NCBI RefSeq assembly: GCF_004208415.1
Contig: NZ_CP035758.1
Location: 10,292,001-10,356,000, forward strand
Reading direction: 5' to 3'
DNA length: 64,000 nucleotides
Origin: Ktedonosporobacter rubrisoli
Lineage (GTDB): Bacteria > Chloroflexota > Ktedonobacteria > Ktedonobacterales > Ktedonobacteraceae
Shown here: in pieces, positions 46,308 to 55,498 of the stretch
Numbering within the stretch: position 1 is the first letter of the stretch
Layout of the letters: each line of letters opens with the position of its first letter
Notes under the pieces: generated by a model
The model's database searches: none
What the model was told of the DNA's origin: nothing
Seen by the model: only the letters and a program-made list of their open reading frames with translations
Made by a program: the position numbers and the translations under genes

Positions 46308-48821
46308 TTAGAGCACTTGCAGGGCGAATGCAAGGGCCTGCTCAATCTCCATATCTTTGCCAGATTGCCAGGCAAGGAGGCAGGCTTCCTGATTAAGCTG
46401 GCTCTGCAAGCTCTCAAGATTCTCTTCATAAGCCTGAGTAGTGAATGGTATCAGGCTAGCCCCAAGCCTTTCGCGGAGCCCTTCGGCAACTCCCAGGAGT
46501 GTGGCCGCATGTTTGGCCTCACCTCGTCTATTGAGCAAGAAGGCGATATCTTCAAATGACCTTGAGAGAAACCAGGCTCCTCTCATCTCCTGACAGCAAT
46601 GCAATGCTTCTCGATATAAAATATGCGCGCGTTGATAATCCCCAAGCTGAATCATTAAACTGCCTAAGTTACGTAGAGGGGCCGAGAGTTCCCACATATC
46701 GCCAATCTCTCGTAGTAATGCGATGCTTTCTTCATAGAATGCGCAAGCTTTTTCGCTTTCCCCTTGTAGACGTATAATCGTCGCGAGATTGTTAAGCGAA
46801 GTGGCAAGATTCCAGGAGTTTGCTTGCGCGCGAGCCAGGGTGACGCTCTCTGTAGCATAGGCGAGAGCCTGCTGACTCTCGCCTTGAGCCTGAAGAATCT
46901 GGCTCACCAGGCGTAGACATATAGCAATTGCCTCCCGATCCTCAGCCATGCGGGCGGCGGCTAAGCTTTCTTGTGCTAGCCCGGCAGCTTCTTCTTGTTT
47001 TCCCTGTACCCAGGCTAAAATCCCCGCCCCATGCGCTGCTTTAGCCAGGATTCGTTGTTCTTGATCCGCTTTATGAGCGTGGGCAAGCTCTAATAAGGTT
47101 GTAAGCCATCTACTCCCCTCGCTCCAACTGCCTTGATGCAGCCAGAACCAGTAAAGAGCGGCGGCTATACGTAAGCCATGGCCCGCCATATCGTTGTGGC
47201 TGGTGCTCCAGGACAAAGCTGCGCGGATATTCTCATACTCCTCTTTTAGGTGCCGTAGCCAGGGTGCGCGTTGAGCGCTACGCAGATGGGACTCACTCTC
47301 TTCTGCCATACTTGCATAGAAAGCAGCGTGCTTTTCCTGGAGAAAGCTTCGTTCTGCCTCGTTGGAGTGCTCTGCTAGACGTTCCTGACTGTATTGGCGG
47401 ATAGTATCAAGCAAAAGAAAGCGAGGCTCAGCGTTGGGGGTAGATCTCTGCACTATTACCAGCGATTTGGCGACAAGCTGTGAAAGGATTTGTAGTGTCC
47501 TTTCACTTTTTGGCAAACCAGTCTTCGCTTGCGTGAGCGCCTCCAAGGCTGGGAGCGTCCAGCCTCCGGCGAAGATGCTCACGTGCCGAAAGAGCTCTTG
47601 TTCCTCAGTTTCAAGCAACTGGTAGCTCCAATCAAGAGAGGTGCGCAATGTCTGTTGATGTGGTTGGTGGGTTCGCGTACTTCCCGTTAGTAGGGAGAGT
47701 GGGGCCGCAAGGCGTTCGAGCAATTGGGTGGCTGAGAGCAGATTCATCCGTGCTGCAGCTAATTCTAAAGCCAGAGGAAGGCCGTCAAGCCTTTGGCAAA
47801 TCTGGGCAATAGCTACAGCATTTTCGGGAGTGAGCTCAAAGGCTGGATGCACAGCCTGAGCTCGCTCTGTGAAGAGGCGTACCGCTGGGCTGGAGCGGAT
47901 TGTATCCCAGGCAAGCTGACCCTGAGTCTGGACAGTGGGAACAGGTAAAGGAGAGACGGAAAGGACATGCTCTCCCACGATATTAAGTATTTCACGGCTT
48001 GTTACCAGGATATGCAGGTAAGGACAGGTCCTGAGCCAGCTTTCTATGAGTAGAGCGCAGCCTGCTACAAGTTGTTCGCAATTGTCCATGATCAAGAGAA
48101 TTTGTTTTCGGCGCAGCCAGTTGGTGAGTACCTGTGCTTGATCTGATCCTTGCTCTTCGACTATTCCCAGTGTCATGGCCACCATTTCAAGGATAAACGC
48201 CGGCTCGCGTACCGTCGCGAAATCAAAGAACCAGACTCCATCTCTATAATGCTCAACAAGATCCCGGGCAGCTTCGAGGGCCAGACGCGTCTTTCCGCAC
48301 CCACCGGTGCCCGCTAGAGTTATCAGCCGCGTTGAGGTAAACAGGCTTTTGATCTTTGCCAGCTCTTGCTCTCGTCCCACGAAACCAGTTAAGGGTGTAG
48401 GTAGATTGGTCTTCACCTTTTCCCGTTGTGCTGATACTAAGAATTCCTCTCGTCGATCTGACAGAATAGCCCTAAACCATTCTTCATCAAATGGAGGATA
48501 GAGCCGTGTAGTGCCCGGTCGCTGCTCATAGGTTTGCTTAACTGCTTGCCAGAGGAAGCGTGCCTCTTCGCGCTCACGTTGCTCTATAAAGAGATCTTCT
48601 TCCACGAAGACGCGCAAGAGCTTTTTTAAGTTTTCTGCGGAAGGAAGCCGCTCGCCATTTTCCCATTGCTGGACTGCGCGCACATCTACTTGTACACGTG
48701 CCGCTATCTCTGTTTGCTTTAGCTTCCCGCTGTCTGCCAGGCGAGGTCGAGAGCGAAATAGCTTGAAGAGCTGATCCGGTGAGCTCTCTTTGCTTTGTGG
48801 ATGGGAATATTCTTTATGCAT
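46308..48821 (-). CDS. HTH - AAA/NB-ARC ATPase - TPR transcriptional regulator
   Basis: 837 residues. N-terminal HTH (residues about 33-70, KQTEIAARVQVDVRAVQQWE), a linker, then the ATPase: TGFVGREQELAKIKSLF, Walker A LAGTGGCGKTRLALEAARDL (about 170), Walker B KQILLIMDNCEQLVAG and ILVTSREIL. The DGLPLALELAAARMNLLSA segment is typical of the AfsR/LuxR-associated ATPase family. The end is TPR-like (LATSLNNLATIIRLQGESEK, RAHILYREALHCCQEMRGA). Probably a ligand-controlled regulator. It converges with the Fe-S flavoprotein gene. Confidence 0.85.
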   Translation of the reverse strand: MHKEYSHPQSKESSPDQLFKLFRSRPRLADSGKLKQTEIAARVQVDVRAVQQWENGERLPSAENLKKLLRVFVEEDLFIEQREREEARFLWQAVKQTYEQRPGTTRLYPPFDEEWFRAILSDRREEFLVSAQREKVKTNLPTPLTGFVGREQELAKIKSLFTSTRLITLAGTGGCGKTRLALEAARDLVEHYRDGVWFFDFATVREPAFILEMVAMTLGIVEEQGSDQAQVLTNWLRRKQILLIMDNCEQLVAGCALLIESWLRTCPYLHILVTSREILNIVGEHVLSVSPLPVPTVQTQGQLAWDTIRSSPAVRLFTERAQAVHPAFELTPENAVAIAQICQRLDGLPLALELAAARMNLLSATQLLERLAAPLSLLTGSTRTHQPHQQTLRTSLDWSYQLLETEEQELFRHVSIFAGGWTLPALEALTQAKTGLPKSERTLQILSQLVAKSLVIVQRSTPNAEPRFLLLDTIRQYSQERLAEHSNEAERSFLQEKHAAFYASMAEESESHLRSAQRAPWLRHLKEEYENIRAALSWSTSHNDMAGHGLRIAAALYWFWLHQGSWSEGSRWLTTLLELAHAHKADQEQRILAKAAHGAGILAWVQGKQEEAAGLAQESLAAARMAEDREAIAICLRLVSQILQAQGESQQALAYATESVTLARAQANSWNLATSLNNLATIIRLQGESEKACAFYEESIALLREIGDMWELSAPLRNLGSLMIQLGDYQRAHILYREALHCCQEMRGAWFLSRSFEDIAFLLNRRGEAKHAATLLGVAEGLRERLGASLIPFTTQAYEENLESLQSQLNQEACLLAWQSGKDMEIEQALAFALQVL

Positions 48822-49003
48822 GAACCCTGATTGTACTTTCTTCGACCGTTGTTCCTCTCACCCGAACTCACCCGTACACACCTGTATTCTAGCACCGCCT
48901 TATCCTTCGCTACAATGTGATCTGCGATAAAGCCTTGCCAGGCCGGTTGGTGGATAGGCTGTCGTACAGGTGCAAAGAAAATTAGATTGAAAAGGAATCA
49001 ACG

Positions 49004-50014
49004 ATGAAAGCTTATGAGATTCAACACACATTTGGCATAGACTCTTTAGCCCTGGCTGAGCGTCCACAACCTCAACCGGGTCCAGAGCAAGTCTTGGTAC
49101 GCGTGCGTGCAGCCTCGCTTAATTTTCATGACCTGGCTATTGTGCTGGGAATTTACGATCCACATCTGCCTTTGCCTCTCGTTCCGCTCTCTGATGGTGC
49201 CGGAGAAGTGGTTGCCGTGGGTGATGCAGTGAGTAGGGTGAAAGTCGGTGATCGGGTCGCTGGTTTATTCACCCAAAAGTGGCTGGCGGGTGATCTAACG
49301 GCGGAAACGGTTGATACCACTTTGGGAGGACCATATGATGGGGTGCTGCAAGAATACATAGTATTGCCAGAGGATGGCGTGGTTAAGATACCTGAGCATA
49401 TGACCTATGAAGAGGCCTCTACCCTGCCCATTGCCGCGCTGACTGCGTGGTCGGCTCTCTTTGTACAAGGCGATCTGAAGGCGGGCCAAACGGTTCTGCT
49501 GCAAGGAACTGGAGGCGTTTCGCTCTTTGCCTTGCAATTTGCCCGATTGGCTGGTGCCCGCGTGATTGTCATTTCTAGCAGCAATGAGAAACTGGAGCGT
49601 GTGCGCGCTCTGGGCGCTGACGAACTTATCAATTATCGTGAAGTGCCGGATTGGCCGGCAAAGGCACGTGAGCTAACGAATGGAAAAGGGGTAGACCTGC
49701 TAGTAGATGTAACTGGCAATCTTCAGCAGTCGGTTAAGGCTGTGGCTGTTATGCGCCAGATCAGTATGGTAGGCTTCCTGGGTCAGACTGCAGTTCAGAT
49801 AGAAAATATTATTCCTATCCTGCAGGGCAATATACGCTTGCAGGGAGTAAATACAGGGCATAGAGAGAGCTTTGAGGCCATGAACATGGCTATTGCTCAG
49901 CATCGCTTGCGCCCTGTGATTGATCGCATCTTCCCTTTCGAGGAAGCAGTCGAGGCGTTTCGCTTCATGCAAAGCGGTAAATACTTTGGAAAAATCTGTA
50001 TTCGTCTTCCCTAG
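49004..50014 (+). CDS. Zinc-independent MDR oxidoreductase (quinone-oxidoreductase-like)
   Basis: 336 residues with AAAAGGA before the ATG. GroES-like N-terminal domain (VLVRVRAASLNFHDLAIVLG, PLVPLSDGAGEVVAVGDAVS) and Rossmann domain (QGTGGVSLFALQFARLAGAR). The catalytic-zinc cysteine of true alcohol dehydrogenases is absent (Asn-Phe-His-Asp instead), so an NADPH-dependent quinone or enoyl reduction is more likely. Followed by a clear terminator. Confidence 0.85.
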   Translation: MKAYEIQHTFGIDSLALAERPQPQPGPEQVLVRVRAASLNFHDLAIVLGIYDPHLPLPLVPLSDGAGEVVAVGDAVSRVKVGDRVAGLFTQKWLAGDLTAETVDTTLGGPYDGVLQEYIVLPEDGVVKIPEHMTYEEASTLPIAALTAWSALFVQGDLKAGQTVLLQGTGGVSLFALQFARLAGARVIVISSSNEKLERVRALGADELINYREVPDWPAKARELTNGKGVDLLVDVTGNLQQSVKAVAVMRQISMVGFLGQTAVQIENIIPILQGNIRLQGVNTGHRESFEAMNMAIAQHRLRPVIDRIFPFEEAVEAFRFMQSGKYFGKICIRLP

Positions 50015-50049
50015 CTGTGCTGAGTGAAGAAAAGGGATACATTAAAGAG

Positions 50050-50083
50050 GTTGGTGGGTCAGAGAAAGTCCCACCAACTATTT
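50050..50083 (+). terminator. Intrinsic terminator
   Basis: 9-bp stem GTTGGTGGG (50050-50058) and CCCACCAAC (50070-50078) with an 11-base loop, followed by TATTTTTG. It ends the MDR gene. Confidence 0.8.
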
Positions 50084-50154
50084 TTGTAGTTGCTTAAGGA
50101 AGGCTATGGAGCGCTTTCAGCGCGTAAATATAGATTGAAATATGTTGACTGATT

Positions 50155-50778
50155 TCAGGGCAGGACAAGAATTCCCGCAGGGGTGTTGAGTCCAACACGA
50201 TGGACGCCAGGATTGCCCTCGACTATCCGCAGCGGCACTTGTGCATCTTTCCCCAACCAACGCTCTAACCAGGCTCGATCTCCAGGCGTAATTTCAAGCC
50301 AGGCAACCCCTTGCGGTTGTGCTGGATGGTGAGCGGGGAGATTCCCAGGATAGAAGGCAGGATCGTCCCATTGCATAAAGAAAGGGAGCCACCCTTCCAC
50401 AAGGGAGAGTGCTAAGCCAGCTGCGCGCCAGGTGAGTAGCGTTCCATCTGGACGTCTGCGCGAACGGTTCTCCGGGACGAGATCGCGCTCTTTCGCTACC
50501 TCATCGATAGTATCGGTGCGCAATGACCAGCGTACCAGGCGGTCTCCATCTTGCGTCTGCCGCAACAAGGCTGAGCCGTATGCGTTGTGCAGAGCTTCTT
50601 GTCTATTGATAATTCCCAGAATCTCAAAATAGGTGTCACCTAGAGGAACGATGCGATTAGCTGTGCCCAGACCGGGATGTACGCCACCATCGAGCACGGT
50701 AAAACCCCGTGACTCGATCTGGCGTGTCGCTCTATCTAGATCCTGTACACCATAGATTATTTGTGAGAGTGTAAGCAT
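50155..50778 (-). CDS. VOC/glyoxalase-like protein
   Basis: 207 residues. The N-terminal half has the vicinal-oxygen-chelate pattern (SQIIYGVQDLDRATRQIESR, ANRIVPLGDTYFEILGI), with a Glu in a metal-ligand position; the second half is a degenerate repeat (WLEITPGDRAWLERWLG). It resembles the Glyoxalase_3 group of unknown substrate. Freestanding. Confidence 0.75.
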   Translation of the reverse strand: MLTLSQIIYGVQDLDRATRQIESRGFTVLDGGVHPGLGTANRIVPLGDTYFEILGIINRQEALHNAYGSALLRQTQDGDRLVRWSLRTDTIDEVAKERDLVPENRSRRRPDGTLLTWRAAGLALSLVEGWLPFFMQWDDPAFYPGNLPAHHPAQPQGVAWLEITPGDRAWLERWLGKDAQVPLRIVEGNPGVHRVGLNTPAGILVLP

Positions 50779-50835
50779 TGTATGGTTCCTAAATACTTCT
50801 ACAAGAGAACTATGAAAGGTTTCTCTAGAAAATAG

Positions 50836-52029
50836 TTACTTTACGGGCAAGCTAAATTGCTGCTCTTGTAAACGACTCACAAGGGCTGGTCGGCGCATGA
50901 GGGGTCGGACCCAGGCAGAGAAATGGGTTTGAAATTCCTGGCTTGTTTGAAATTGGCTGGCCGCATCACGTAGATCGACTAATAAGCGCACGGCCTCATC
51001 GTAGCTCGTCGCACCGCGCGTCACAGCCTCGTTGACTTGTTGCCAGTAGCTATCCTCATGATCATGAACATCCTGCAGATGACGTAGGCGCGCTGCTTGC
51101 TGCCTCTCGCGCTCCTCACGTTCCTTGCGAGCTTTGAGGGCTTTACTCTCAGCCAGAAGTGTATCATAAGAAACAGACTTCCCTCGCGGCTGGGCCTGCT
51201 CGGATTTGTCAGGATTTAGCGCGCGCAACTCCTTAACCAGCCGGCGGCTCAATCCTGGCTCGTTATGGGCCAGGCGAAGCAAGTAATCTTGACAGCGATC
51301 CGTGGGTAGCAGCTTGACCCAGACTGCGAAATCATCCTTAGTTGCTGATGGAGCACTTGCCTGACTATATTGAGCAGCTATGGAGAGTAGTTCCTGGGGT
51401 ACCTGGAGCAATCTCGCTAATGCCTGTTGTGCTGCTGTTAGCATGGCAAAATTGGGAGGGACTGGTGGCACACTGATTTCGTAGTCTTCCTTCTCCCGTT
51501 GGTCAGAAGCGACGGATAGCAGAGAGTCGATGGCATCATCATCCTCATACTCGTCATCATAGTCTCCCAACATACGCTGACCGGCTAACCAGACAATATA
51601 GAGCGCGCGGAGGTCGCCATCCATCAACTCGTCACGAATACTGATCAGCGATCCCAGATCATATTCATCCCACTCCTCTGGACCCTCCATTTCACCGAAA
51701 CTGATGTCAAGGATATCGCAATCGTGGTGTTGTGTGAAGGTAACAAAGTCTTCGAGATCGTAGCCATCGATCAGGTTGGTTGGCAAGGTTCCGTGCGGAA
51801 AGCGAAAAGCCAGTTCGGGCGAGCCCCAGTTTGCCCAATAGAGGAAGCCATCGAAAAACTTGTGGAGCACTTTGATAGGGTCATGTTTGAAGTCGCCCCA
51901 GTGATATTCGATAAGCGCGTGTGTGGATGTGGCCTTAATATGGCTAGAAAGAGAATTTACTGCATTGAGCTGCACCCGTGTCAAAGGCTGATCGCAGGTC
52001 ATGAATTCGTAACGCTGATACTCGCTCAT
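50836..52029 (-). CDS. Large protein of unknown function with charged coiled-coil region
   Basis: 397 residues with AAGGA before the ATG. The N-terminal domain (residues 1-150; EYHWGDFKHDPIKVLHKFFD, ELAFRFPHGTLPTNLIDGYD) is globular and acidic. An acidic run (GDYDDEYEDDDAIDS) is followed by a predicted coiled coil (residues about 295-330, SKALKARKEREERERQQAAR). No catalytic motif and no membrane segment. I do not recognise the family. It resembles proteins often encoded next to zinc-finger (SWIM) genes, but none is seen here. Confidence 0.6.
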   Translation of the reverse strand: MSEYQRYEFMTCDQPLTRVQLNAVNSLSSHIKATSTHALIEYHWGDFKHDPIKVLHKFFDGFLYWANWGSPELAFRFPHGTLPTNLIDGYDLEDFVTFTQHHDCDILDISFGEMEGPEEWDEYDLGSLISIRDELMDGDLRALYIVWLAGQRMLGDYDDEYEDDDAIDSLLSVASDQREKEDYEISVPPVPPNFAMLTAAQQALARLLQVPQELLSIAAQYSQASAPSATKDDFAVWVKLLPTDRCQDYLLRLAHNEPGLSRRLVKELRALNPDKSEQAQPRGKSVSYDTLLAESKALKARKEREERERQQAARLRHLQDVHDHEDSYWQQVNEAVTRGATSYDEAVRLLVDLRDAASQFQTSQEFQTHFSAWVRPLMRRPALVSRLQEQQFSLPVK

Positions 52030-52429
52030 CTCGCTTATCCTTCAAATGATATTGCGGCATTAGCTGGTATAAGTCTTCATCTGTAGGCTGATCAGCAATC
52101 TTTCTTCTATTTGCTGTCGGTGTTTTATTGCTTATTGCAATCCCATGTTGCATCTGGCCCATCTTAACAGCTGGACAAGGCAGCGGTACTATCGTTAGAA
52201 GCCCTCTGAAAAATGACAATGCCAGATGCTAGACATGTAGACGAAGTATCTCTAAATATATGCCAGGAAGCTATGGATACCTGACTTTCCCTATTCTTCT
52301 GCTACTGCCATTTAGTGAGTTATACACCAGCGAGATCTTGAAGGCAAGCAAATGTGCAGTATGGCTAGCCCGTCTATAAACTACATTTTCCCAAGGTTCC
52401 TCAAGAGCTGTAATGTAGTTTGGAAATGG
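52030..52429. other. Intergenic region with a possible overlapping small frame
   Basis: On the minus strand an open frame from 52219 runs into the start of the 397-residue gene. The part from 52153 (MQHGIAISNKTPTANRRKIA) looks somewhat protein-like, but it would overlap that gene by 86 bases in another frame and lacks a ribosome binding site. I do not call it a gene. 52220-52429 shows nothing. Confidence 0.3.
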
Positions 52430-52690
52430 CTAGAAATGAGTGCCACAATTGAAGCAGTAGCGATGGCTTGCAGGTGCACGAGTTCCGCAAATGGTGCATG
52501 TGTGGATGATTTTTTCTATTGAGGCAGAGCCTTCAACAATCTTTTCGAAATGTTCTCGAAAAAGGTCTGTACATTCATCACAGATATACACATTGCCGGG
52601 TCCTGCTGTGAGCCGATTAACCTGATTTGCGCTTTTTCCACAGAAGGAACACTTGAGATTAGAATTCCTCACTTGTTCTTGTTTTTCCAT
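52430..52690 (-). CDS. Stand-alone ClpX-type C4 zinc finger plus zinc ribbon
   Basis: 86 residues from the ATG at 52690 (a TTG at 52699 next to GAGGAAGG is an alternative). Residues about 12-50 match the ClpX zinc-binding domain (LKCSFCGKSANQVNRLTAGP, IYICDECTDLF). The C-terminus adds a zinc ribbon, CTICGTRAPASHRYCFNCG. There is no AAA+ module. In ClpX this domain dimerises and binds substrates or adaptors, so a small adaptor or anti-adaptor role is possible. Confidence 0.75.
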   Translation of the reverse strand: MEKQEQVRNSNLKCSFCGKSANQVNRLTAGPGNVYICDECTDLFREHFEKIVEGSASIEKIIHTCTICGTRAPASHRYCFNCGTHF

Positions 52691-52900
52691 AATCGACAAC
52701 TACCTTCCTCTCAATTCAGAACTAACCGTTTACTCTATTTCTAATTTACCTGCTTCAACATACTTTTGTGTCCAGACTGCAAAGCAACTGGCTCTCTTTA
52801 TTGATCAAGCACCGAGCAAAGCAAGGCGTTATCCTTGTGGTCGCTAGTGGCTCAGTGCAGCTGCGGCGATTATCCCAATCGCTTTTAGTTTACTACTACT

Positions 52901-53274
52901 GTCGAGCATCTTCATCAGCTATTGCCTTCATGCATTTTACCTGATATACATGCTGAAATAGTATGGGATACAGAGCTTATCCATAAGATTCGGACCCTCT
53001 TGCAAGAACCCCGTAGAAAAAAATAGATGAAATACTTCAGCGAGCCCAGAGCTAAGGAGAACCAGAGCCGCATATCGATCGGGAACTTGCAATGGATCTA
53101 CTTGTGGGACCGCTATACTGGCACTTTAGTATCTATCGCGCTGGATTTTCATCGGATTCTATCAAACTGCTAACCGATGTGACCCTTGCAGTGCTCAAAG
53201 ATAAAGCTCTTGTTCTCCATAATCCTGATGAAAGACAGAAATTAGCTGTGGTGGTTTCTATGGGAATAGCCTGA
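52901..53274 (+). pseudogene. TetR-family regulator C-terminal remnant
   Basis: The last part (RELAMDLLVGPLYWHFSIYR, then AGFS) is a typical TetR C-terminal ligand domain. Upstream the same protein continues as DEILQRAQS, an in-frame TAA (53053-53055), then GEPEPHI. Further upstream (IVWDTELIHKIRTLLQEPRR) it lies in another frame, joined only if the A run at 53017-53023 had one more A. No N-terminal HTH was found. A decayed gene. Confidence 0.55.
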
Positions 53275-53318
53275 ACTTGTGCTCCTGGTAGGAAACCTGG
53301 CCAGGCTTGCTTGTTGTT

Positions 53319-53723
53319 CTATTCTTCTATAAGACGTCGGATATTGCCAAATGTACGGTAGAAGTCACCATGGGCGGCTGTGCGGATCTCATCAACGACA
53401 TAGCGTGCGCGTTCTTCGCGGATATTTTGTGGGAACTGCACACGCAAGTTGGGATCGTAGCCGGGTGAAACGACGCGCATGCGTAAGCGACTCCACGCGC
53501 GGAAACACTCTAAAACGATGCCATCCTGGTCACTGGAGACGGTTTCAAGTGTGGTTGGAGCCGGCGCTGGGGCAACGGGCGGAACTTTCATCTGGACAGC
53601 TTGTGGAAGTGTTCCGGCCTGGACAGCCTGGATGGCCGCTTCATTGACATCGATGCAGGCTAGATGCCCGTCAGTGGTGACAATATAAAATCGAACACTC
53701 CCAGCGGTGCCAGACCCTCCGCA
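53319..53723 (-). pseudogene. Protein fragment of unknown family, probably 5'-truncated or frameshifted
   Basis: Open from 53723 with coding-like sequence (SVRFYIVTTDGHLACIDVNE, DPNLRVQFPQNIREERARYV) but with no start codon before the ATG at 53591. Another frame upstream (PEAEAELVDAEGLAPLGV) also looks coding. One indel near 53690-53700 would join them. The 90-residue part from 53591 alone (MKVPPVAPAPAPTTLETVSS) could be translated. Family not recognised. Nothing else is seen before the promoter at 53842. Confidence 0.35.
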
Positions 53724-53841
53724 TCAACCAGTTCAGCTTCTGCCTCGGGTTCGCTTCTGCCAGCTCTCTCGTGATGGATCTGGCAAAGTATCTCTTATAA
53801 GCCAAACTATCAAAAAATTCTTGTTGCCGGAAGATAATTTC

Positions 53842-53871
53842 TTGACAGGAAATGAGCGTTGATGCTATAGT
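53842..53871 (+). promoter_or_regulatory. Sigma-70-type promoter of the amidohydrolase-Rieske operon
   Basis: Perfect TTGACA (53842-53847), an 18-base spacer and TATAGT (53866-53871), about 70 bases before the GTG start. Confidence 0.65.
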
Positions 53872-53942
53872 ATCGGCATAAGCAAGTGCGTGTTTCTTTT
53901 TGTGTTTCTTTCTTTACCAGCTCACATCGAGGAGGTGACACT

Positions 53943-55040
53943 GTGGCGAAGCTTGACACAACACAAGCTGCTTTGGGGATGCATCTATCGCCAGAACCAT
54001 TCTCCATCATTGATACCGACATTCATGAAGCGTTTACTTCGTTGCAGGACCTTGTTCCGTATTTACAAGAACCCTGGAAAGGACTGATAGCGCGCGAGGC
54101 ATGGCGAGGTTTTGCACAGCCATTTGCGTATTGGAGCACAGGAGGGTTGAGCCGCGCTGACGCCAAGCCAGAGAAAGGGCCGGCCGGCTCGGACTATGCC
54201 CTTATGAGCAAGCAACTGCTGGATTTGTACGACATTACTTACCCCATTCTCACTGGCTATTTTTATCCGGCGGCCATGCAGATGCAGTTTGAATTTGCTG
54301 CTGCACTGGCCTGTGCTTATAATGATTGGTTGATTGAGCACTGGCTCGATCGTGACCCACGCCTGCGCGGCTCCATCCACGTTGCGCCACAGGACCCACA
54401 AGCTGCGGTGCGAGAGATCGAACGGCTTGCCGAACACCCACAAATGATCCAGGTGATGCTGCCTATCGCGCAGAGAGCCTATGGAGATCCTTTCTACCAT
54501 CCTATCTTTGAGGCAGCACAACGTCATCATCTGGTCATTGCCATGCACCACACCATCTTTGTCCAGGGTGCGCTCGGGATGGGCCGTTACTATATTGAAC
54601 GGCACATGATTATTCCGCAGAGTTTCATGTCCGAACTCATTAGCCTGGTCGTCAACGGAGTCTTTGACCTCTTCCCTGATCTGCACTTTGCCTTGCTTGA
54701 AGGCGGCTTTAGCTGGCTGCCACACCTCATGTGGCGTTTCGAGCGTGAGTATAAATCACTGCACCAGGAAATCCCGTGGGTGAAGCGCAATCCAGCGCAA
54801 CACATTCGCGAGCGCGTCAAATTCTCTACGCAGCCCACGGAGGATCTGAGCGCGCAGAACTGGCTCAGGCTGATGGATATGATGGGTAGCGATCAGATGC
54901 TGATGTTTGCCAGCGACTATCCTCACTTCGATTTTGATTCGCCGCAGGAGTCGATCCCGCACGATCTTCCAGAACGGGTGCGCCAGCGCATCTTCTTTGA
55001 GAATGCCAATGATCTCTATCACTTCGAGCAGGTCCGATGA
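53943..55040 (+). CDS. Amidohydrolase family 2 (ACMSD-like metal-dependent hydrolase/decarboxylase)
   Basis: 365 residues from the GTG at 53943, preceded by GAGGAGGTGA; the longer frame to 53886 has no site. FSIIDTDIHEAF gives the D-x-H start of the barrel in place of the usual H-x-H, RGSIHVAPQDPQAAVREIER and VIAMHHTIFVQG hold a metal-ligand His, GVFDLFPDLHFALLEGGFSW matches the family, and LMFASDYPHFDFDSP has the catalytic Asp. Members hydrolyse or decarboxylate aromatic and related acids. It overlaps the Rieske gene (ATGA), so both proteins are made together. Confidence 0.85.
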   Translation: MAKLDTTQAALGMHLSPEPFSIIDTDIHEAFTSLQDLVPYLQEPWKGLIAREAWRGFAQPFAYWSTGGLSRADAKPEKGPAGSDYALMSKQLLDLYDITYPILTGYFYPAAMQMQFEFAAALACAYNDWLIEHWLDRDPRLRGSIHVAPQDPQAAVREIERLAEHPQMIQVMLPIAQRAYGDPFYHPIFEAAQRHHLVIAMHHTIFVQGALGMGRYYIERHMIIPQSFMSELISLVVNGVFDLFPDLHFALLEGGFSWLPHLMWRFEREYKSLHQEIPWVKRNPAQHIRERVKFSTQPTEDLSAQNWLRLMDMMGSDQMLMFASDYPHFDFDSPQESIPHDLPERVRQRIFFENANDLYHFEQVR

Positions 55041-55390
55041 GATACCATATCTGCCATGAACACGATCTCCCATGCGGGGAGAAACGCGCCATTACCGTGA
55101 AGAACATCCCGATAGTCCTCATTCATGGCCGAGACGGAGCATTTCATGCTGTCTACGGACTCTGCTCACATCAGAAAGGTCCGCTCAGCGAAGGGCATGT
55201 TACTGGCATGACGACTGGCACGCAAAATGGCGAATATCTCTACACGAGGGAAGGAGAGATCTTGCGCTGTCCCTGGCATGGCTTCGAGTTTGATGTAAAA
55301 ACGGGTCGCTGCTTGGCTGATCCGCTACGACAACGCATCCGCGTTTATCCAGTGATTGTCGACAATCACGAGATATTTCTCGACATCTAA
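55037..55390 (+). CDS. Rieske [2Fe-2S] ferredoxin
   Basis: 117 residues. Cluster ligands C-x-H and C-x2-H are visible in YGLCSHQKGPLSEG and LRCPWHGFEFDVKTG, as in small Rieske ferredoxins that feed dioxygenases and monooxygenases. A Met/Thr-rich insertion (GHVTGMTTGTQNGEYLYTRE) lies between the two halves. The start overlaps the amidohydrolase stop by four bases. The oxygenase it would serve is not in the window. Confidence 0.88.
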   Translation: MRYHICHEHDLPCGEKRAITVKNIPIVLIHGRDGAFHAVYGLCSHQKGPLSEGHVTGMTTGTQNGEYLYTREGEILRCPWHGFEFDVKTGRCLADPLRQRIRVYPVIVDNHEIFLDI

Positions 55391-55414
55391 CACCGCAACG
55401 AACGTTGTGATGAA

Positions 55415-55453
55415 AGAGGGCTAGAGAAGTCTGCCACGTCTTTCCAGCCCTCT
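55415..55453. terminator. Hairpin between convergent genes
   Basis: AGAGGGCT (55415-55422) and AGCCCTCT (55446-55453), with a partly paired interior. It lies between the Rieske gene (plus) and the MFS gene (minus). Confidence 0.45.
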
Positions 55454-55498
55454 GAACATGCGTTGTCACATGCGTCATGGCGCATGTACAGCCGCAGC

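Noticed and set aside
54063..54725. Minus-strand 220-codon frame inside the amidohydrolase gene
   Set aside because: The plus-strand amidohydrolase is clear by motifs; the antisense frame has no domain.
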